From: Diatrype stigma
Taxonomy: Eukaryota > Ascomycota > Sordariomycetes > Xylariales > Diatrypaceae
Length of the DNA stretch: 64,000 nucleotides
Reading direction: 5' to 3'
Assembly: GCA_022225965.2 (NCBI GenBank)
Contig: JAKJXP020000040.1
Location: forward strand, 342,400 to 406,399
The notes under the pieces: generated by a model
The model's input: only the letters and a program-made list of their open reading frames with translations
Told to the model about the DNA's origin: nothing
Databases searched by the model: none
Program-made: the position numbers and the translations under genes
Part shown: positions 25,134-38,759 of the stretch, piece by piece
Position numbering within the stretch: the stretch's first letter is position 1
How the letters are laid out: the number at the start of each line of letters is the position of its first letter

Positions 25134-28100
25134 TTACCCTCCCTTCGGGAAAAAATCTCGTTCCGAGACTTTATAAAAAAAATAAATAATTATCCGGCCA
25201 AAGCTTAAACCCGAATGCTTTTTAAGCAATAAAGGGATATCCTCGGATTTACCGTTTAGCCGCTATATTATTAGGCCCTTATTTAAGGTTAGGCAATAAG
25301 CAGTTTCATATATTCGGTTTTATTCGATTTTTTTGCTAAGACCCTTTTTATGTATCCGGATGCTTATTTTCTTTTTTCGCGGCGCGTCCGCAATTAATAT
25401 TTCGGTTATTAAACTTTTTTTGCGGATTTATTGTTATCTTTATGCGTTTATTCGAATTTATTAAATTCTACGGCTTTGCGTTATTCGTTTAAGTATAATG
25501 GAAATTCGGGCTAATCGGGATATTTTTTATGGTATTTTATTAATGCCAACGGGTTATTTTTAAATCCTTTAGCATTATACCATTCGGAATTTAAGTTTTA
25601 ACCTTTTTATTATATTTGGTATTACAATTTATCATAATGTATCCGAAAAACGAGGATTTTCTTAATCTCTTATTCTTTTTTTCCGTTAGGATTAATTTCC
25701 TTATTCATAAAATTATTCGGAACTTGTTCTGGCAATAAATTGTTAGGATATTTTCGTAATCGGTTAGCATAAAATACCTTAAAGCTTTTTTATAAATCCG
25801 GAAAATTAAAAACGTATAAATGTTCTTTTATTCTAATAATCGGATAATGGTTCCGTATTAAGGAATAATCGAATTTATTACTAAATCGATCGATTCCCGT
25901 TTTTGTTTTTTTAATAATATAAACGCGATTTTTTGATCCGGTTTTTTTATATTCGAAATCGGATTTTCGTTTATGTTTATTGGCCTAAATGATTATTCGT
26001 TTTTGGATTTTAAATATAACCGTTCGAGCCGTTTTTAAGTATTCGTATAAAATATCGGCAATTGCTTGGGCGTTTTATTGATTCGCCTTTTTCCGTATCG
26101 TCATTTCTTTAAAATCCGTTATTCGATATTCCTAATTAAAAAATAAGGGCATATCGAATCCGCGGTTTAACTTATATGGCGCCATTTTAATTAATTCGTA
26201 TAATAAAGTTACTTGCATTACATTTATTACGGGCATCGTTATTATTTAGTTATTTTAATAATGGTTAATAAAAGGACGTAATCGCTAATTATTTCATTCG
26301 TATATGATTTCGGCTTGTCCCGCGATTTAGGAATATTTTATTAAAGCCAATTTTATTTTAAATCCTATGATTTTAAAAAGTTCGTTCGTAAAATCAAAGA
26401 TAAATTAAGGACCTTTATTATTAATAACCGACTTTAAAACGCCATATATTCGGAAAGGGCCTTTGTAATATATTATTGCGGCGTTTTTTATAATAACTGC
26501 CTTTATATATGGCATTATTTATAATCTTTTTCCTAATCGGCAAATTATTACCAATAGGTTATTTTTTCCTGTTTTATCCAAAGGCATCGATTTAAAATCC
26601 ATTACGATATATTATTACGTTCGTAATGGTATTGGCAAAGATTTAAATAAATCTGGGGCCTTATTTTTTGGATGTTTCGCAATTTTGTAAGGGCAATTTT
26701 TTACGAATCGGATTATATTAAAAGCTTAGCCAAGCTATTAATATCTTTGATTTATTAATTGTCGTATTTTATATTATTCTGGATATTTTGTAATAAGTCG
26801 GGAATATACTTTTATAAGCAATAGCGTTTTTAAGTTATTTTCGTTTAATACAATAAGTCGTTTTCGAAAGAATATAAGTCGTTTATTTATTGCGTATCCG
26901 TAATTATATATATAAGTACCGGGATTTTTGGTTTTATTGCGGTAATGTTATAATTAATTACTTATGGCGTTAATTTAAAGTATTTTATTTATTAAAGTTA
27001 TTCCCGATAATTTTAAGGGGTTAACATTTTTATTTAATACGAATATTAATGTAAATTTTGATTTCTTTTTCCCGCTTGCCAAAAAGAAGGCGTTAAAATA
27101 TGTAATAGGCGTAACATTCGTTATTGCGCCATTTTATTTACGTATTGGCTGAAATAAAATTATCGTGCGGTACGCGTTTTTTTTGGCTTTTTACGTTTTT
27201 AGGTCCTCCGATTTTCTTATAAGAACGTTTGCTAATACATTTTTTAAACCTGGTCGATAAATAATAACGAAATTATATTGCGATAATAATTCTGCCTATT
27301 TTGTTTGCCGTAAATTAAGCAATTACTTAATACTGAAATATTTTAATACATAATGGTCCGTTATTACTATAAAAAAACGAAGAATTTATAAGCCTATTAA
27401 TTTCGCGCGCTAGCATTATAAAACGCAAATAACCGCCAATATTTCCTTGTCGTATATATTATAATTATGTTCCGCTTTTTGCATTGTTTTAAAAAAATAA
27501 ATAACGGGAAGCCAATCGTTATTTCCCGCGATTCGTTAAAATATGGCCCCAATTATTACCCTATTAGATGCGTTTGTTTTAATACGGATCTCGTAATCGT
27601 ATAAAAAGTAGCGCAATATCGGTACTTCGATTATGCAACGTTTTAAGCGTACGAATGCCGCAATACGTTTATTTGTTATATAAAACAATTTCTTTTTGCG
27701 AATAAATTCTTAAAACGGCCGGATTATTCTTTTAAATTTACGTATAAATCTTTAATAAAAATTATAAAATCCCAAAAAGGATTATATTTCTTTAAGATTA
27801 ATAAGTATTTTTTAATTTTTAATTATCTTTATTTTTGCGGGATTTATTAAGATCCCGTTAATACTAATTATAAAGCCGAAATATTTCGTTTCCGTAATAT
27901 GAAATTTACATTTATTCAAATTAGCCTATAATCCTATTTATTTTAAACGTATTAATATCTTATTTACGTATTAAACGTAATTCTTTTTGTTTTTAAAAAA
28001 AATAAAAATATTATTAATATATGCGTTATAAAATTAATCCAAATAATCGAATAAAGTATTGTTAATAAATCGTTAAAAAATTAAGGAACCGTTAATAAAT

Positions 28101-31100
28101 CCGAAAGGCAATACCTTATATTTATATATCTTATATTTAATACGGAAAGTTATAAGGTTTTATATTTTCTTCCGTATTCGGATTTTATAAAAGGCTTATC
28201 GGATATCGATCTTAATAAAGATCTTTATTTTGGAAATCCTTACGAAAGTTTTATTTATTAAAAACAAAAAATATCGGTTCTTTTTCGTTATTACGTTTAA
28301 TTTGCGATAATTAACGCAAAAACGTAAGCCTCCGTTTGGCTTAAATGCGAATAATACCGATACGGCCCATAATACGAAGCTGGCTTCGATAAATCCTTTT
28401 TGCAGATATTTTATGATATACTTGCAATAAACCTTTAATTCTTTAATGGACATTTTATATAACGGGTTATATTTTAATTCTTTAGGTTTCCCATTAAGTT
28501 CGATATAATAGTTTACGTTTGGGCGTTTTTATGCCAATTCGTTTAATATTACCTTATTAAAAACGTTTAAATAATCGTGGTATTCCTTTAATATAATTCG
28601 GACGCATGCCTTTTGTAAGGCTTCCTTATTTCGGGCTAAAGGACCCGACTAAGCAGTTTTTTTATTAAAAATAATACGATTAATCTCGTATAAGGATGTA
28701 TTTTAAATGGTAATAATTTTAGCCAAATATAAAAAAATTACTGCGCTAACAAATGCGAAATTAAAAAGGCATATTCGGTACTACCTAAAGCAATTTTTTT
28801 TAAGTTTATATGGCCCTTATGCGTTTCGTTTAAGGTATAAATTACTTTCCTTAATAATAATTAAAGAATCGTCCATTATTTCGTACGAATCGTTTTCTTA
28901 AATATAAGCGTTAATTTATCGTTTTATTTAAAAAACAATTACATAAAGAAACGTTTTCGATAATAACCGTTCTGGCTTTAAAATAATTTTGGATGCAAAG
29001 AAATTAATATCGTTAATTTTATTAAAATTATTTTGGCGCATTTCCAATTCGCTAATTCGATTTTGGATAAATTTTAAAATCCATTTTTCGTAATTATCGG
29101 ATACGTTTTCTTTATCGATAAAAAAAATAAATGCATTTATATATGCCTTAAAAAATTCCTTAAAGTTATTAAGGTCGTTAGGAACTTTTTCCATTATAAT
29201 TTTTTTTTCCGAAACTCGGCTTATTCGGTTAAGTATTATTATAACGAAAAGGTCGAATTTTATAAATAAAGCAAAATGCCGTTATTTATTATTACGTCGT
29301 TTGTTTTTTCGTTGCATTAATTTGTTTCGCCGCTCAATATTTTTTTCGTATTTTCGATTCGTATTAAGCAATAAATTTTTTAAATAATCCATCGATATAT
29401 TATAAAAGGATTTAGGTTTTTAGGAATCCGGAAAAAGCAATGCTTAGTTAAAAATAAATATATCGACTTTATAAAATTCAAACTAAATCTTTTTAACGAT
29501 AATGTTTCATTTTATATCGATAATTATAAAGAATATACGGTTTAAGGATTTCTTTTTTATACGGAATTCCAAGGCTAATATAATATTAATTAGCTATATG
29601 GCTTTTTTATCGAATCCTTTAATTCGATAAGGATTAAATTTTACGAGCAATTTTGGTTTTAAATATTTTAATATTCGTTTAATAAATTGCACGCTTATAA
29701 ATAAGTATCCGTTGGTTTTTATATCGGCCAAGGTAAAATATGCGGTTAAAAATAATCCATTAAAAGTTACGTAATTAATAAATAAAAAAGGATTATTCCT
29801 TAATATTAATTACAGAAAATTAAAAGGTATTTTTTTAACGCTTAATTCCTTAGAAAACATTTTTTTTAAGCGGGAATTTAATTCCTTTAAGGTATTTAAT
29901 TTTCCGATTCGGATTCCTATTTCTTAAGGATTTTGTTTCGGTTGGACTTAAAAGCGGGCTCGCGGTAAAATCTTTTTACGAAAAAGGCAATATAAGCTTT
30001 TCGGTTCTTTAAAGTTTCATTCTTTTAAGAATAATCTCGGGAAATATATTTAATTTGTTTGCAATTAAAGCAGCAACCTTTTCGGAAAAGTTTCTTAATT
30101 TCTTTCTTCGAAAGGCGAAAACGTTAGGCATTGTTTTTTTTTTAAATACGATTGCTATCGTTAGTTTTTATAATATTATTAGTATTTAATTTATTACCTT
30201 TTCGTTCCGTAATTATAGTGGCAGATAAATTTTTTTTAGCTAAAAAGCGGAAATTATTAGCTTATAAAAATGCATTAACGTTCTTTATAACCAGTAAGGC
30301 GTATTAATTAAAGTCGATATTTTTATTAATCCAGGCCATTATAAAATTGATTTAAAGGCGTTATATTAAACGTTTTTTGAATTTATATTTTTATTAAATT
30401 TTAATTAGGCAAATAAAACCGATTAATCGAATAAACTTATTCTTAAAAGTTTAAAAGTTTTTCAATTTATTTATTTAAAGCTTAATAAAAGTAACCTCGT
30501 TTTTCTTTCGATTATTCGAATTGTAGTATTCGTTTTAAAAATAAATTATTAGCGCCTTAAAAATAAGAAAAAAGTTCGGATGTTCCTTATTAAAGTAAGA
30601 AAAAATATTTTATATGGCATTGCTTTTTAGGTAAAACTTAATTTCAGCCCATTTAACGCGGTCGAAAGCGAAATAATTATTGTTTACCTTTAATTGGTTT
30701 TTTATTAATTCGTATTAATTTTCGAATAATACCTTATTTTAATTAAGATCGTTAAAGAAATTAGAAATTACGATTTTACCGCTTTTGCCGGATTTATCGG
30801 TAATTACGTTAATAGCTATATTAGCAACTTTAAAACATTCCTTAAATTAATTAATCTTATTTTATTGATTATTAATTTTTTATTGCTTATTTTCCAAAAC
30901 CGCAAAAAGGTCGGCCATGTTTTTTTTAATAAAAAAGTTAAGGAAATCCGAATTATTCGTTAGCGCTTTAAGTTCCGTTTGTTGCTTTTTTTTTTCCCGT
31001 TAAGCCATTTTTTTGTTATGTTTTTCGATAAAATAATGGGCTTATTTAAAAAATCCCTTAATATTGCTTATAATTATTTTAATAGCGTTAATTAATTCGT

Positions 31101-31769
31101 TACGTTATAAATATATTACGTATAAAGCAAAAATTATAATCTTAAATTCCATAAATAGGTTTTCGGAACTATTTTCGTATATATAAAGGAAAGCTAAAAA
31201 AATTAGGTTACCGTTTATATTAAGCCAAATTCCCTTGCTTTTAACGAAAAGGGATCGGTAAAAAATAAAAGGTTTATTAAAATTAATTACGTATAAACCT
31301 ATTAGGTATATGATTTTTTTTTTTTAATTTTCGTTATAATCCAGCTTCGCTTAAAAAAAAAACTTAAGCAATTCCTTTTTGGAACAAATTTTCTTAAATT
31401 CCTTATAAAAATCGATTTTTATTTTTTTATTAATCTTAATATCGATCGTTTTTATGGATGCGGCATTAGCTTTATAGCGAATGTAATAAATGGCATTGGA
31501 TTAGCGTCGTAGCTCGGTATTGGGTTTTTTTTTTAGGGCAGCAGCAGTGTGCCTTTTAAAATTAAACTGGACCTTTTTTTCGGCACGCTTTTAAAGGGCG
31601 GCCTTTTTTTTGGGGGTTCGGGCCATTTCGTAATAAGGATTAAGGATTAAAGATTTTCGGTATTCGGGATTCGGAATTAAATCGATTAATTAATTCTTCG
31701 TATTTTTTTTTCGTTTCAATTCAGTAAGATATTTATGCCTTTCCAGGCAATAAAGCGAGCTTTAGATTA

Positions 31770-31994
31770 TATTACGGGCTAATAGGCTTTATAAGAATTA
31801 ATAAAACAAATTCCCAATTAGTATTATGGAATTTAAAGCTAAAAAAAAAAAAAGGAAAAATAAATATAGGAAAGAAAGATTCGAAGGTATATAGGCAGAA
31901 GGGCTAGCCGCTAAAGGGCGCTAGCCCTTCTTTGGAAATGTACATATAACCCTCCAGCACCTTTATATACATATAGCCTGTATGTACCATAATA
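31770..31994 (-). repeat. 5' LTR of the gypsy element
   Basis: 225 bp, the same sequence as the other LTR with transition differences, ending CCATAATA (CA mutated to TA). The AAGGGCTAGC palindrome arms are unchanged. Confidence 0.9.
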
Positions 31995-32117
31995 ATATTC
32001 GCGGCGCTTTTATATATTATAATTAAATAATTTAATATAATAATTTATATAAATAATCTTTTTTAATTAAGTTTTATATTATAACATTATTATTTATCTT
32101 TTATATAATATAATACC

Positions 32118-32840
32118 GGGCTATATAACTTAATAATTAAGAGCCTGGCATAACGTAAATCGACGAAACGCCGTTAAATAAATTCGAATCTTATTATAAC
32201 TATAGGTTTATTCGTAATTGTTATATTTAATAATTTAAATAATCGCGACTTGCTATATTTTAATAATCCTTTAATAAAAAAGAAAACGACGCATCGCTGC
32301 GTTATTAATTCGGTAACAATTCGATCGAAATTAAATAAAACGACGATTAGGGTTATTAAAAAGCCCTTTCGAAACAAGGCGTTTTTTCGAGTCTTATAAC
32401 GCAAAATTAAAACTTCCGTATACCGTATAATAACGGTTCGAACGTATTAGCCGGTAGCGCTTATAAGTAACCGACCGGTTAACGACTAACATTCGTTTAA
32501 TTTCGTAAATAACGGAATAAAATGCATTAATAAACGACTTAACGATATCGCCCCGATATTGCGCCGATATGGGCTACTTTAAGCCAACGCATTTATACCG
32601 TACGTTAAAACGAAATAATACATCCTAAACGGGTAAGGCCTTATTAAGCCAAGGGCGAAAAACGCCAAACGACGATATTCATAATAAATCGAAAAATAAC
32701 ATCGGGATATTACTTAATATAAAACCGAAGGGATTTAAAGTAAAGGCAAATTTAATACTTTCGAGGTTTTCTTATTAAGTAATACGTAAATAAATCCGAT
32801 ATAAGCTTAATAAGCCATTAATCGTATAATATAATTTATT
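32118..32840 (+). mobile_element. tRNA-headed SINE-like element, copy 1, RIP-mutated
   Basis: 723 bp flanked by a 12-bp duplication TAATATAATACC (32106-32117 and 32841-32852), a length typical of LINE-mediated insertion. The head aligns with the tRNA-like head of copy 2 (AACTTAATAATTAAGAGCCTGGCATAACG, B-box relic AATTCGAATCTTATT). The body ends in a TA-rich tail. It lies inverted to copy 2 at 39801-40533 and the pair brackets the kinase/HET island. Confidence 0.75.
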
Positions 32841-32852
32841 TAATATAATACC

Positions 32853-32868
32853 GAATATTAAATATTAA

Positions 32869-32911
<43 letters not shown>

Positions 32912-33896
32912 CATTTAATGTAAAAATAAAAATAAAAAGTAAAATAAATAATAATGTATTTATATAACTATATTAATATGTAATAAATATATAAACAAAG
33001 GCCTTAAATTAAGCTTAAGTTTAAACATTATACTTTTTTAAAAATATAATATTAAAATAAGATATATTTTCGTATTATAATAAGATTTAATTGCTTTTAT
33101 TTTAATAAATAATACGACGTAACGTAAAAGCATATTAGCATTATAAGTATATTAAATATATACGAATTATTATCGTTATTTTATATATAACATTTTAATT
33201 AATTTAATTTATATAATATTTTAAAAGCGGTTTTAATAAATTATAAATTAATATTAAATTTATATTATTATATTATCTTAACATAATAGTAACAATTTAA
33301 TTATTCTTTCTTATTATTAATAAATCATTTATATCGAGTATTTATATGGCTTGCATTTTACCGGCTCGTTACGTGAATGAGAACCAGACTTCACCTATCG
33401 GCGTAACAACCCTGAAGTCTATAATGTGACCTTGGTAACGTTGGATGGCTACGTACCATTAAGCCCATTGCATGCTCTTCGTTGTACAGGTGACGCCCGG
33501 CTAGAGCGGTAGCACCTCTCGCCACTATCAATGACAGCCATCAAGTGGCGTAAGACGGGATCCCGAGTTACTCCGCCCTCGTATGATCACCCGCATGCCA
33601 GTGACCTAGATGAGGCTCTACATATCTCACCGAAGAGAGGGGTAGTTCGCGCACCAGAATATTACCTTTTACACCTTTGCATTTCCTACAACATATGCAC
33701 CCGGCAATACCAAGTTAATTTATCATTTGCGATATTACGCTGATGACAGTGCCAATTCTAATGCAATCTAATATTAGAACCACTCTCCAAGGTTTACAAG
33801 TCCGTCGTATGGCTCTTATGCTCGTGTTTTACTTGACACTCACCCCTCCATTCGAATTGCACCACTCCACTAGCACATTACCAAGGCCAGTGTAGT
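32853..33896. other. AT-rich flank and then the left part of the gene island
   Basis: Contains an (AT)n run at about 32873-32909 and AT-rich sequence to about 33340. Normal composition follows with no supported gene; 33400-33896 presumably includes the promoter of the kinase gene. Confidence 0.5.
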
Positions 33897-35960
33897 ATGG
33901 CGGGCGCTAATTCCTTGTCGGATGAGTTCTACCTAAGGAAAGCCGAGAGCACCTTCATTCATACATCGCATTATTTCCCGAAAGATATTATTCATCGTTT
34001 AGTTCAAAAACAAGCCGTATGTCGGGAGTTAGATGGGGCCAGAGAGAGCTACAGCGATGAACTGGTCGAGTTCATCGTCCACCATGCCTCAATGCTGTTC
34101 ACAATCTGTGTGGTGGCAGATAATGATCCCAAGAAACTACTCGAAGCCATGAAATACTTTCAAAAGGAGGGTTATTGTGACAACAAACTTTCTGCAGAGG
34201 TTCTTGGCCATTACGGGGGTTTACAACAGAAGACCCGCACACATCTAATCAAGGAGGAGCTCGAGAACTCTGACAAACAACTGTGGACTCCTTCTTTCTT
34301 GTCCAAGGTCGTTACTTGCCAGTGGCAAGTCATAATTCCGACGCTGTCAACAGCTAAAGACAATTATGATTTCCAATCAGAGATTCAATTGCCCTTCAGA
34401 GAAGTGATTCACGGGGGAGGATTGCTGGGCGGTGCATTCAGCAAAGTGCATAAGGTCCAAATACAGAGCGGCTACTTCGAAGACCTCGACTGTCGTGTGA
34501 GTATCAATTTATTCTTTCGCCTATAGAAGTTTTCACCTCAACTGTATTCTCAAGGGACCGCAAAGATCCTTTGAACTTACACAAATACCTAATCTTCTTG
34601 AAGGAGTCTTTATTACCGAAAAGCTTTGCTGTGAAAGAAGTCATTCCGCCTAGCCCATCCGAGAGAGACAGAATTGGAGAAACGTGGGCAAACGAAGTTA
34701 GGACTTTGAAGAAGATGAACTTATGCCACAAAGAACACACAGTTCGCTTCATGACGGCCTTCACTAGAAACGGAAGTGGTCCAACCAGATCCTTTTATCT
34801 TATATTCGAATGGGCCGATGGAGGAAACCTCGAGAACGTCTATGAACGTTATAAAAATCCTTCGCCGAGTGTTAAACTTTCCAAACTCGCGATCAAGCAA
34901 TTGCTAGGAATCTCAGAGGCCTTGGCAGAAGCCCATGAAAACAAGATACGGCATGGCGATCTGAAGCCAGGAAACATTCTGTGCTTCATGCCCACAGAAG
35001 ATAATATCTTCGGGACTCTGAAAATTGGGGACTGGGGATTAGCCAAGTTCCATAGCGATGCGACGACCCTAAGAGGAGAACAAGGTATAGCCACGACCAC
35101 CAAATACGGAACCCCGTTGTATGAGCCACCTGAGGTTGAGCTTGGAGATGTGAAGATTCTAGGCCGTCAATATGACGTGTGGTCTATGGGATGCGTGATT
35201 ATGGAGCTCGTTATCTGGCTCTTGTACGGGCACCTGAATATCCAGAAATTTCGGGGCCAAATAAAAGGCAACCTGAGAGAACGGGTGCCTTGCTACGAGA
35301 CCCGAATAGAAGCAAACCAGAGGGTGGCAAGCCTCCGACCTTCTGTGGTAGACTGGATGGACCATATCTCTAAGGAGCCTATTTGTGGTGACGACACAAT
35401 TTTGGGCAACCTGCTGGAGCTCGTCAGGACACAACTCCTCATCGTACCGCTGCCTCCAGATATGGGGCAACCTGAAAGACTAGAGGGAGATAATTTACTC
35501 GAGGACCCTGCAACACAGGGGAGCAGGGCCCCCAAACTCTTCATCACATCACCCATGAATGACAACAATGACAGCAAACCGCTAGCTGCCAAGGGAATGG
35601 CTTACCGGATCACATCTAAGGAGTTAGTGGCAGAACTGAAACGCATTCTGCACACAGACTATCCAGAAGACTTGAATCAGAGAGAAGTCAGGGGACCTCC
35701 CAGCAAAGCACCCCAGGACGTAACCGGTCACCTGATTCCCGAAGCACTATCCACCAAGAACAAACGAACGTTGAGAGAAGGTCATAGTCCTTCACTTGAA
35801 ATAGGCCAAGAAACGATGAGACAGCATGAAATTGTAAGTCCATATAGTTTGTGCCCCCTATTGGCTAATATAACGGCATATTCCTTTGTCGAATTAAACT
35901 TAATAGACGAAGAACTCTGACATTTCACTTTGGCAGACAGTGCGTACCCCTACAAATTAG
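33897..35960 (+). CDS. atypical protein kinase-like protein, same architecture as the 22.6-kb gene
   Basis: Best model has exons 33897-34494, 34566-35833 and 35937-35960 (629 residues). The first intron is ambiguous: donors at 34495, 34497 or 34501 are possible and a 30-bp intron was judged too short. The last intron is clear (GTAAGT, CTGAC branch, GGCAG). Residues 1-165 are a helical region resembling that of the other kinase gene (FTICVVADNDPKKLLEAMKYF, VVTCQWQVIIPTL). The kinase domain has GGGLLGGAFSKVHKVQI (glycine loop), lysine in SFAVKEV, HGDLKPGNIL, GDWGLAKF (DFG to DWG), YEPPEV and DVWSMGCVIMELVIW. A 150-residue polar tail with no known domain follows. Tandem with the HET gene 480 bp downstream on the same strand. 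Confidence 0.75.
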
Positions 35961-36442
35961 TTCACACAGGACTTGACTAAAACAGTAGTCTCTTCATAGA
36001 GTGTAAGCGAAACACTCCTGGCAGATACATGAACATATATTAACTATCAAGGACAGTACGTAAGTACCAAATTGATGATTTCGCTAGGCAGCTAATCGCT
36101 TATATTCTTTTCATCTGCAGACGGTATGTCAAATATGGTTCCATTCTCTTATCAAAGAGAACGATCATTTTAGTGGGGAACAACCTAGGTTTCAAGCTAA
36201 CTTGGACTTTATTACATTAGCATGTGAGTTTACGATGCCTAATATCTTAGGTACTATTATATTTCTCCAACTATTATAGGTCTTAGCTGAGTTTCATCGC
36301 CCCTCTGTAGCCGGTATGTCACTCTAAGGTAATAGTAGAATAACGCTGACTGATTCTGGACAGAGAGTATGTTATTTTCCAACACAAAGCAGATAAAGTG
36401 AATCAAATAATCTCGTGTTTTGTACTAATGTGGATCATATAG

Positions 36443-38496
36443 CTGGACGGCCACTGGGATTATCATCTGGACAACTGTTTCGCTTCACGAGTAATATCTC
36501 AAATCCTGGCTACATCAAATCTAGTACTTCCTGAGGTTCGAGGGCCGGCCACTCTATGTGATTCTTGTCAAAAACTCGACCTTTGTCATGCCTTACCTAC
36601 CCCAATTGAGTATAACTTGGATGAACTAAAGAGACGATCGAAACATTGTGAGCTATGCTCCTTGTTCTGGAAGGTGGCTCACCAGAGCTGCGGCAGCCAT
36701 AAACTAAGAGAGGTTCGATTTGATAGAAAGGTGTCTTCATTCGTGTTAAGTAATACCAATCGGCGAGTATTATCGATATGCCAAGGGCTTAGTATGGCTA
36801 CCCGGATACTGATGAAGAGAGGCCCATATAGCATTCTAACTTCTTGCTTGCTAACTACTTCTGTGCAGACTCGAAGGTGAAACCTGAAATTCAAGTGGGC
36901 CTCCCCAAGCTTCCAAGAGTTGGCAGCAAGGCACACTTCGAAATTCTAAGGCAGTGGGTTCAACTTTGTGATTTTTCTCATGCCAAATGCTACAAACCAG
37001 GTCCTTCGGGCAACTGCCTTCCAACAAGAGTTATCGATGTGGGACGGGAAGGGGAAGGGTACGTCCGCCTATGGGAGCCACCTCAGGGCAACAAAGGCCA
37101 ATATGTTGCCCTATCACATCCCTGGGGACATGCTCCTCATTTCGTCACCAATATCAACAACCTGAAGCAGCACAAGGATGGGATTAGTCTGGATACTCTC
37201 CCTGCGACTTTCAGGGATGCAGTCCTCATAACACGAGCTCTTGGTAAGCGAAACTTATGGATTGACTCTGTTTGCATTATTCAGGGACCAGGCGGAGACT
37301 TCGCGATACAAGCAAAGCAGATGGAAACTGTCTTTAGCTCATCGTATTGTGTCATAGCGGCCAGCTGTGCATACAGCCAACAGGACGGGATTCTGAGACC
37401 CCGGCGAGAAAGGGATTATGTCACAATGCCTAATGCCCGAGATGGAGCAACACTTCACATCTGTGAGAACATCGACGATTTCGACCTTCATGTTCTTAAC
37501 GCCCATCTCAATACACGGGGTTGGGTCTTTCAGGAACATGCTCTAGCTTGCCGTACGATATTCTTTACAGAACACCAAACATACTGGGAGTGTGGCGATG
37601 GTGTACGGTGTGAAACCCTGGCCAAAATTACGAAGTAAGTTCACCGCCACGAAAGGTTGTGCCTTGTTTCCCGCTAGGTGGACATGGCTTGACCAATAAA
37701 ACCTCATTCAATATTAAATTTGTTCAAAAGCAACTTAGCCGCTTTCCTCGGGGATACAACTTTCCCAGACATAATTATGTCTGCCAGCCAAGGCGAAAAG
37801 ATAATTCGTTTTCAAGAACTATACAAGACGTACTCGAGTCTTGCTTTCACAAACGCCTACGATCGTCCCATCGCCATGGATGGAATGCAAACCCGTCTGC
37901 TGAAGGCTTTTAATACTGAAGGTGGATTTGGTATTTTCGATGACAGTAAGTCTGGAAAGGGTGGGCTTCTACGGCGAAGTCTGTTGTGGTATCGTCCCGC
38001 TCATTCGAAGCTGGTCCGCATCAAGTTTCCGCCCAACACAAACTTGATGTTGGAAGTCCCATCCTGGTCTTGGATGGCATACATGGGCGAAATCGATTTT
38101 CTCAAACTGGAGTTTGGAAACATTGACTGGATGCAAATACAATCACCGTGGTCAGATGCCGTCTCCCACACTGAGCCTGCAAGTTACCATAGTAGGAGCC
38201 ATCCAACCATTTCTGGGGGAGTCCGGGACATTTTTGGGAAGGTGGATGAGGAGAAAGCGGGCCAGTTATTCTACGACACAGGACGGGGTTCCAAAAGTAA
38301 GACGCAGTGTGTGGTTCTTGGTGTCCAGAAAGGAAAGCAGGAATCGATGTCCCGTTTACATTACTTCATACTGGTTCAACCGGTAGATCGCCAGGGCAAG
38401 AGGGGTAAACGGAGTCGCAAGTATGAGAGGATCGGAGCTGGATACTTGCCTGGCAAGTATATAACGACAGAGCAACATATGATTGAGATTTCTTAG
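36443..38496 (+). CDS. HET-domain (heterokaryon incompatibility) protein
   Basis: Exons 36443-36791, 36869-37634 and 37731-38496 join in frame. A short 5' exon with the start codon must lie upstream of the acceptor at 36442 (CTAAT branch, ATATAG) and was not resolved. The N-terminal part has the cysteine pairs usual before HET domains (LCDSCQKLDLC, HCELCSLFW). The HET core shows all three signature blocks: YVALSHPWG, LWIDSVCIIQ and RGWVFQE, followed by TYWECGDGVRCE. The C-terminal half continues the common fungal pattern (LYKTYSSLAFT, RSLLWYR, VPSWSWMAYMGEID). HET proteins trigger cell death after fusion of incompatible hyphae; whether this one does is inference. It is free of RIP and intact in the visible exons. 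The third intron's acceptor is the least certain. Confidence 0.85.
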
Positions 38497-38759
38497 GTTG
38501 AGCAACTTAGTAGGAACTGTATAGGCTAGGGCGGACTGGGTCATTCCCTTTTGAGGCAATACATAGTGGTGGTGAGGCAATATTGATGACTTGTTTTGAT
38601 TTAGGTGCTCATTGCATTTCAATGCTGTTGTTGGTCGGTCAAAGTACCTACTTACATACGAAGTACCTAAGTACTCTTTTGGAGTTCAAGCACATTACGT
38701 AGGTAGGTTAGTACCGTAGTTATGGGGTTTCCAATCGGCCGAATAAGTTTAGGCATTGC

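Larger units (their letters stand above)
24908..31994 (-). mobile_element. complete Ty3/gypsy LTR retrotransposon, RIP-mutated
   Basis: 7,087 bp bounded by two direct LTRs (24908-25133, 31770-31994) and a perfect 5-bp duplication ATATT (24903-24907, 31995-31999). Coding sense is minus: a CCHC zinc knuckle near 30110-30050 (GCCFNCKQIKYISRDYS), reverse transcriptase near 28460-28190 (KGFIEASFVLWAVSVLF, FCVNYRKLNVITKKNRY), and integrase core near 26610-26390 (VMDFKSMPLDKTGKNNLLV, RIYGVLKSVINNKGP). The order gag-RT-integrase defines the gypsy type. A purine-rich tract (GAAGGGAGGGTAA on the minus strand, complement of about 25134-25146) abuts the 3' LTR. Reading frames are broken by many TAA/TAG codons. 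Inactive. Confidence 0.92.
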
